Positions 57,909 through 64,000 of a stretch of 64,000 nt of DNA are shown one piece after another; the first letter of the stretch is position 1, and each line of letters starts with the position of its first letter. Both the position numbers and the translations under genes were made by a program. This DNA comes from Rosellinia necatrix (Eukaryota; Ascomycota; Sordariomycetes; Xylariales; Xylariaceae), in the NCBI GenBank assembly GCA_021209875.1, contig JAGYVD010000006.1:2914001-2978000 (forward strand), written 5' to 3'. Under the pieces are notes generated by a model. The model did no database searches. It was not told the DNA's origin and worked only from the letters and a program-made list of their open reading frames with translations.

Positions 57909-58287
57909 CTAATTCCGCTTTTTACGACGCCTATCAGGCTCCAGCTCTTCGGTTTGTCGCTTGATCCCAAGGCCACTCCCATCGTCTTGTTTCGATTCGG
58001 CGTCCCTGAGGCGGGCCGAGAGACTCGTCGGGCTGTAGAGAATCGCCTTTCCCTCCTTCTCCTCCTCGAAGAGCTCGGCGCACAGGTCTAGCACGCCTTT
58101 GAAGCCCACGAGCACGACCATAGTCTCCTCGCCGCAGGCATCCACCACGAAGTCAGTCCCGCGGAACACGAGTCTCGCCTCGCTGGCATCGCTCGCTGCG
58201 AGCTCAACCGCGCGCATCGGCGCGGGCTCGGCCAGCCTCCTCCTCTTCGGCGGACCCGCGACCCCGTCGTCATCATCGTCGTCGTCG

Positions 58288-58325
<38 letters not shown>

Positions 58326-59110
58326 ATCATAATCTTCGTCCTCCGGTGCCGTGTCTACGAAGCCGCAGTACCGGCATTTAACCCCCCAGCGGCCCGCTGA
58401 AGGCGCAGTTCTCGTGCGCGCCTCGGCCCTGCGTGTTTCATCACGTCACCTACTGCAAACTCCCTTTGCGCGAGCGGTGGTAAAACTGCTTAGGAGGGCG
58501 AAGGGGGTGGGGGGTGGAGGCATGGGGAGTTCAGGGTTTGTTTCTTACGTTCTCCTTTTGCACCGCCTGCAGACGGCACGCCGCCTCTGCGATCTTGCTC
58601 TCAAGCGGCGCCCGATAGTCCTCCCAGCTCCCGTGCAGCCCGAGCGCCTCGCGGAACTTGGCCAAGTTGCGGAACATGGCCCCCTCCGGGGATTTCGCGA
58701 ATGCCTTTTCGAGCCTCGCGGGTCTGAAGGGGGGCGTGGGAGTGCTCCACCGGCCCCGGCGGCTTCTCCAGCACCGAGTGCTTCTCTTTGGCCCGGCGGG
58801 ATGGTTGCCGGCGTGTCGGCGCCAGCTTATTCATCGACAAGCCCTTCTTGTTCTGCGTCTCTAGGAAGACGGCGCGGGAGTGCGCGATCAGTTTGTTGTA
58901 CCGGCTGTTCTCCTGGTTGTGGTAGATCTCGCATTCTGCCAGGAAATGCTCGAGACAGTATGCTTGCAGGCGTGGGCGCGGCCATAGCCGTAGCTCGTAA
59001 GCTCTCCTGTCGGTACGCGATTCCTCTCCGTCTCGGTGATTTTGTTGTTCGGCATTCGAGTTATTTATTCCTTGATTGCCTATTCCGCGTGCTTTCGTTA
59101 CTCGAGACAT
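57909..59110 (-). CDS. Unrecognised CxxC / poly-Asp protein, frame broken at two homopolymers
   Basis: No family recognised. Exon 1 (58549-59110) starts MSRVTKARGIGNQG and contains RLQAYCLEHFLAECEIYHNQ; its frame then changes by one base at a six-base run (58729-58734), after which RLEKAFAKSPEGAMFRNLAK and SKIAEAACRLQAVQKEN read open. A 120-bp intron (58429-58548, GTAAG donor, CGCAG acceptor) leads to exon 2 (57909-58428), starting GRGAHENCAFSGPL. A second one-base shift at another six-base run (58382-58387) leads to KCRYCGFVDTA, a poly-Asp stretch from a GTC/ATC triplet array, and a C-terminal domain (RLVFRGTDFVVDACGEETMV) ending RRRKKRN. One surplus base in each run is exactly enough to make both exons multiples of three. 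The protein may bind zinc (C...C, CRYC) and be nuclear (KRRRL). Sequencing error or gene decay cannot be told apart by reading. Confidence 0.55.
58265..58333. repeat. Triplet repeat coding for poly-Asp
   Basis: GTC/ATC triplets on the plus strand (GAC/GAT on the coding minus strand) in a nearly uninterrupted run of more than 20 units within the gene at 57909-59110. Confidence 0.9.
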
Positions 59111-60952
59111 CTCTCATCTGATCTTGCGGATGCATTATATCATGAGTTTCATTGGCCGTTACCTTGGCCACCTCACTTGGATTAAGTGTATATCACATCT
59201 TTTGATCGGCTACGTCCGCCTTCTTTGTGTTGCTTGCCCGTGTGTGTTTCTAACAAGTTTGGCAGCGTGGTTGTCGCAAGACAATAAACAATTCCGGAAA
59301 CATCCAACTTGAGTGAAACATCGGAGACAAACAAACAATCAGAGATGTAAAACGGCGAGCACCTAGCGGCAGAAATAGGCCAAGGTTGTATAGCAACTTA
59401 CGTTCGAGACAATATAGCAGCACTATTGTATCAAGTTCCTTACGTACCAGCTTATCTTATAATAGCCATCTATAGACAATCATATGCTAGATTTAGTGCG
59501 TATACATGTAGGCCAGCCCTATGATTGTATTATGTAAAGACGGTAGGGGATTGCACACGAGTGTTTTATCTGATATGCGTTTTTAGGCGCAGCGGTGATG
59601 GCCTCGCCAATAAGGGTGACTTATCCCACGATATCCGCAACAACGTGGGCATGCATCATGGTTCCGGCGAGGTCTACCATTTACGAGAAGAATGAGTTTT
59701 ACATCTTTGATAACTATCGGTTGGGTAATTTACTTACCCATTATTGACACAGCTGCTTCGCGTGGCATGGGTGAATCGAGAAGTCAAGTCGCGCCACGAG
59801 GCTCGGAAAATGATTGCCTACGACAGTAGTATCGTCTTTCTCTAACTACGTGACAGCCTGGGCCCATGGAGCTGGCATCGCTGTTTCTTCGAGGATAACT
59901 ATATACGATACGGCACTATGCTTAGTCTGGGATGTGATGGAAAGCTCTTGCCCATGCTGCTCAGCATCAAACCACCACTCCCATTTCTGACCGAGTCTAA
60001 TAAAGCATAATTGGCAAAATGATGGGCAGTTATTATTAAGCTTGAATATAATGAGACCTCGAACACGTTTTACTTATGGATTATGAGTATCGTGACCATA
60101 CCACTGCCTAAGAGCTCGTTTTCGTATCGGTACCGTAAGGTTACGTAAAAATGTGAGCATATTTACTGTGATGGGGTTTGACCGCCTACCTGCCATCGTA
60201 TCGGGATGTTAGATACAAAGCCCGGTGTGATATCATAGTTGTGTATGAATAATAGTGGTATGTTACGGTCCCTGCCAGCAGTTGCTCGTAATTTTATGAA
60301 CCCCTAAGATGACAGTCATCCTATCGTAGTGCACGGTTATGCTGGTACTATTACAGAGACATGCACGATTTCATTTGGTTCGCTATGTGATCTGAGCTTA
60401 GTGATTCGCTAAGGGTACACCGACCCTCCACGGCGTCATATTGATCTTCGCAAGGATGCAACGTGGATGCTGCTGCTGATAATAGTAGTAGTATCATACG
60501 GCAAACGAGCTGTTTTTTTTGGTTGATCCGGTGTATTGGCAGAGTAGTGCCATTTCGGACCTTGTGTCTATCGGGATGTGGGTAAGCCGCCTTCCGTAAT
60601 TTGATGACTGGCTAAGGGGGGGAGGGCATATTGGGAAACGATGGGCTTTACCCGGTGTTAACTGGTCAAGTATAGGCCCCGCCCAAGCGTTTCCGTCGAC
60701 CTTCGTTGTGACTAGAAAGCGAAGCGTCGTCGTGCCGGGGTGAGCGCAATGTCAAGATAGCCTGTAGGTCCCTGCTGCGGCGCCGATGAATGTTATGTTA
60801 AAGCAAGCCGGAGATATATCCGTAACCCAACACCGGCCCCATTCCCAGAATGCATTCAAGCCTTTCATGCGTGGTATCAATGCCCCTCCTCCTACCTGCC
60901 CCCTTCTCATAACGCCGGTCATAAAACGGTTCAATGCGACCTGTGCTTGGCC
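59111..60952. other. Intergenic, gene-free
   Basis: No gene seen in about 1.8 kb. AT-rich without notable repeats. Confidence 0.5.
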
Positions 60953-62262
60953 CTAGCCGAGCATGCCATCTTCGCCAATACCCTTGTCCTTCCGCTCGTC
61001 TTGTAGCATCCGGATCAATTTGTTGATAGTTCCTCCATCACGGAGCTTCTCAACCTGTTGCACCGCAGCATCTTCGTCCATGCCCTCGCTGACAAATTCT
61101 TTGATTTTGTCCCAAATCACTTTTCGTCTCGAGTACCAGGTTCGACCGCGAGGTTCCGGTCGCCACCTCGATCCCCACGTGGCGTCTAGTTGTTCTATGG
61201 CCGGCTGGCCATCCATACCCTGACGGTACTCCCTCCATACCTCCTCCACCGTGGCTACGGTTCGGTAGTCGTACTGGGGGGGACCAGCAGTGCTTGGTGC
61301 CGACGTCGGCACGGAAGACCTAGGAGCGATAGTGTGGCCCGGGGAGGGGGGCGGCACGCGCGGTGTAGCGCGTGTAGGCGTCTGGGCGGGCGGCCGTGGT
61401 GGCGGGGGAATAGCGGTTTGCTGTGGCGGCGCGGGGGGCGGTGGTACGATTGACCGTACGGGCTGGTCTCTCGAACTCAGGACCTGGCAGGGAAACGAAC
61501 AGTCAGCAAGGGCATCCCGATTCGGGAAATTGCCCGACATGGTGATTCACGAACCGACGCAGCAGCTTGGTGGGAAGCGATCAGGCTACCCCTCAGATCG
61601 TTCAATTGCTGATTGATACTTTCGTACTGGGCGTTGATCTGCACGAGGAATTGCTGATGCTGGGTCTGGAGTTGGACGATGGTCGCAATCAGCTGCTCGG
61701 GGGTTCGGCCATGCAACTGGTCCTCGGTGAGGGGGGTGGGTGCAGGCATCATGGCGGGTGCGGGCGCGGGCGCTGCTGCTGGTATTGGTGCCGGTGCCGG
61801 TGCTGATGTTGGTGCTGGTGCTGGTGCTGGTGATCGCGCCGGCGCTGGCTCGGTCGCAGGCACGGGCACTGGTCCGGGCACTGGCGCCGCTGACGCCGGC
61901 TGAAAGAGCAGTTGGGGTGGGAATAGGGCAGGCGACTCAAAGCGACTTGCATCACCCGTCGGATTCGGGATGCCTCGCGCGATGCGACCGCCAGAACTAG
62001 TAGCCTGTCGTTTGGAGGGCGTGGCGCTGGTTCCGGCAATGCGCTGCAGCTCGGATGTAGCCGGTCGCTTGAGCGCGAGTGCCCCTGTAAGTGCTGCAAG
62101 GCCAGGCGTTGGCGTAGCGGTGCTAGTGGCGTTGGCGACGATAGTGGCGGCAGTGACGGTAGCGGTCGTAACGGGGATTGGAGCTGTGGCCGAGGACGCA
62201 AGGACCGATGGGGGCGTAATACTACTGGTAACCTGGCTCGTCGATGGCAGCTGAGAGACCAT
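60953..62262 (-). CDS. GCR1_C-domain protein (Gcr1-like DNA-binding type)
   Basis: Predicted 412-residue protein from ATG 62262. Exons 61555-62262 and 60953-61483 flank a 71-bp intron with a GCTGAC branch site and CCAG acceptor (donor GTTCGT is non-standard). The N-terminal half is Ser/Thr/Ala-rich with a long Pro-Ala repeat (SPAPAPAPTSAPAPAPIPAA). A coiled coil follows (EQLIATIVQLQTQHQQFLVQ and ESINQQLNDLRGSL), then a Pro-rich linker. The C-terminal domain runs VEEVWREYRQGMDGQPAIEQ, LDATWGSRWRP, WYSRRKVIWDKIKEFVSEGM, EDAAVQQVEKL; this matches the GCR1_C domain, which binds DNA in yeast Gcr1 and is found in many fungal proteins. The same frame stays open upstream to an acceptor-like CAG near 62415 (TKRRTAARATGAVLFPVLAV), so an additional upstream exon and an earlier start are likely. 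A transcription-regulator role is inferred from the domain. Confidence 0.7.
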
Positions 62263-62830
62263 TGCTTGCTTGCCTACCGCGGTTGCGCTCTCTATAACTG
62301 ATGATGGCTGGCTGCTGGCCCACTGCCTGTTGTAAGCCACTGCCAACACGGGGAATAATACAGCACCAGTCGCCCTTGCGGCCGTCCTACGCTTCGTTGG
62401 GGGGAAGAGCTGGGGAGGTTACAGACGATATTAGTCGAAGAATAGAAACCGGTCGGCAGACTGGCGGACGTATGTATACAAGGCTGCTTATAGAATGCGC
62501 CCTAGGATCTCCTTCCTGTCTAGGGTCTGGGGACCAGGGATGGGTCGAGTGGTGGTGGTGGAGGTGGTGGTGGGTATAGAGTGGACGGGAGATAGCTATG
62601 GCCTAACTGCAAGTGTGCCACTGGATGAGACCGGCCCGCGCAATGATTGGGATAACAGATTCGCGTCTCTCCCCCACGGAGCAGAGGCCCGTCAGCAGAC
62701 TCGACAAGCCGTGGTTGGGCAGCGGCTGGAGGCAACGGCGGACAGATGAGGCTCACGTCGGCCCAACTACCGAGCTAAATAGCTTAAGAGTTCCGTTGCT
62801 AGTAGGGGGCTATAAGGGGGGCTATAGGTA

Positions 62831-62870
62831 CGTGGGAGTACGTGGGAGTACGTGGGAGTACGTGGGAGTC
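62831..62870. repeat. 10-bp tandem repeat, four copies
   Basis: Four copies of cgtgggagta (the last ends in c). Confidence 0.9.
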
Positions 62871-63424
62871 CGCACAAGGAGGGATAGAAGACGAGATATG
62901 TTGGTACAGCCAGTTGACCGGGCGATGCAGATATGATATAGTATTAAGAGGAAGCGAAAAGCTTAGCCAGGCAGAGCAGGCCGGAAGGTAGAGAAGGCGG
63001 TGCAGGGAGTATAGCAGTGGGGACAGGACGTTGCCGCACGCCATGCATGGAGGCCGAGTGTGATGTTGGGATGGGGACGGGACGGGACGGGACGAGATGA
63101 GACGACAAGGGAGCTTGGAAGTGACGATACCCAGGAGGAGAATGGTAACAACAAGATAAGAGAGCAATGGCAACAGCAATGGGGGAATGGACGGATAGAA
63201 GGATGGATGGATGGATGGGTAGATGGACGGACAGGCTGTGACCCGTGGGAGCCACTCTCCGGGGAAGGGCTAGACGTCTAGCCAGGTAGACACGGGCGCC
63301 GGTGCTGGCTGGCCTGTGTCGTGAGAGACCAGGTCGAGGCGAGAAGAAGAGAGGCAGGGGGCTGGGGGGAAACAAGCGCTTGTTTTGTGTTCAACAACGG
63401 GTACGACGAGATCGTTCTCCCAGC

Positions 63425-63482
63425 AGCGAGTGGCAGCGAGTGGCAGCGAGGAGCAGCAAGTAGCAGCAAGTAGCAGCAAGGA
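63425..63482. repeat. Nested 10-bp tandem repeats
   Basis: Three units of gtggcagcga-type followed by three of gtagcagcaa-type, evidently derived from each other. Confidence 0.8.
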
Positions 63483-63719
63483 ACACCACCTCAACCACGA
63501 ACCACCAACACACCTCAACTCACACGACCCACAGCTACACGATGAGGAATACCCTGGGCTGCTGCTAGGACCGTGGGGATGAAGTGCATGCTGGCAGTCG
63601 ATATCAAGAACCAGGGGTGTGTCTCGTCATGGCAGTTATTATTTGTGGTATCCTTTCGGTGGTATCCTTCGGAGGTGTTTTTTCGGCGGTTTCTCTGGGT
63701 AATTTCTTGGGTGGTCTCT

Positions 63720-63775
63720 TGCTTTGGTCTCCTGCTCTGGTCTCCTGCTCTGGTCTCTTGCTCTGGTCTCCTTAG
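63720..63775. repeat. 13-bp-type tandem repeat tctggtctcctgc
   Basis: About four imperfect copies; related words (ggctggccttcctgg) continue to about 63845. Confidence 0.8.
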
Positions 63776-63960
63776 CTGGCCTTCCTGGGCTGGCCTTCCT
63801 GGCTGGCTGGTCTTCCCGGCTGGCCTCCTGGTTGGTCTCTTGGGTTGTGCCTTTAAATGCGCCGCACGTGGGTTGCAACGGTAGATTTGCTTCATGCACC
63901 CGGGTAGATTAGACAGATTAAACAGGCACGGTACGCCACCATACGGGCCTCGGACTCAGA

Positions 63961-64000
63961 GGTATGTATGTAGACAGGTATGTAGACAGGTATGTAGACA
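63961..64000. repeat. 12-bp tandem repeat at window edge
   Basis: ggtatgtagaca repeated three times (the first copy has an extra tatg), running off the window. Confidence 0.9.

Larger units (their letters stand above)
62416..64000. other. Repeat-rich, gene-poor end of window
   Basis: Composed largely of short tandem repeats: GGT-type runs near 62545-62575, four 10-bp units at 62831-62870, gacgg/tggatgg runs near 63073-63230, gtggcagcga and gtagcagcaa units at 63425-63482, tctggtctcctgc units at 63720-63775 and a 12-bp array at the very end. Long frames here come from the repeats and are not supported as genes. Confidence 0.55.

Noticed and set aside
62831..62870. Short regular repeats that might suggest a CRISPR-like array
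   Set aside because: Contiguous 10-bp units without spacers in a eukaryotic genome; a simple minisatellite.
63515..63895. 126-codon minus-strand frame rich in Arg/Pro/Gln
   Set aside because: Derived from the tandem tctggtctcc-type repeats; no conserved features.

Overview
The window is nuclear DNA of a filamentous ascomycete (Pezizomycotina, most like a Sordariomycete; species not determinable by reading). The evidence is short spliceosomal introns (about 48-270 bp) with GTAAGT/GTATGT-type donors and CTAAC/CTGAC branch sites, gene families typical of moulds (asco-laccase ending in DSGL, GCR1_C protein, ENA-type sodium ATPase, fusicoccadiene-synthase-like terpene cyclase, STAND NB-ARC/TPR protein), and gene-poor spacers full of TACCTA/TAGGTA microsatellites. 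All gene models were spliced by eye, checking that intron phases match and lengths divide by three.

Layout. 0-14 kb is a gene-bearing, GC-rich block: the 5' part of an ENA-type P-type ATPase (1-665, -), a YtcJ-like amidohydrolase (3207-5052, -), an alcohol-acetyltransferase-like enzyme (6366-8099, +), a double chromodomain protein (8863-10314, -) and a secreted asco-laccase (12227-14031, -). 14-39.6 kb is a long AT-richer, gene-poor island. It holds decayed genes (a GA4-desaturase/asaB-like oxygenase at 19.9-20.7 kb and an NB-ARC/TPR NLR-type protein at 20.75-23.06 kb), two diverged inverted copies of a dispersed repeat (about 21.67-21.90 and 36.07-36.26 kb), and between these copies an apparently intact divergent pair: a single-domain class I terpene cyclase (26328-27412, -) and a nine-exon cytochrome P450 (28417-30654, +). 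This pair is the best candidate for an uncharacterised small biosynthetic locus.

39.6-54.4 kb is again an ordinary gene block: a MUP1-type amino-acid permease (39638-41396, +), a conserved coiled-coil/C2H2-like protein (44365-45897, +), a FAT1-type acyl-CoA synthetase ending in the peroxisomal signal AKL (46680-48937, -), a hotdog-fold thioesterase cut into very small exons (49863-50786, -), a lysine-rich nucleolar-type protein (51612-53339, +) and a 23-residue metallothionein split by one 270-bp intron (54084-54425, -). 54.4-64 kb is mostly spacer and tandem repeats, with an unrecognised CxxC/poly-Asp protein whose frame is broken at two six-base homopolymers (57909-59110, -) and a GCR1_C-domain protein (60953-62262, -).

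Functional links visible from the order of genes are few. The cyclase and P450 share a roughly 1-kb divergent promoter and plausibly act in one terpenoid pathway. The acyl-CoA synthetase and thioesterase are adjacent and do opposite acyl-CoA reactions. The remaining genes look like independent housekeeping or accessory genes.
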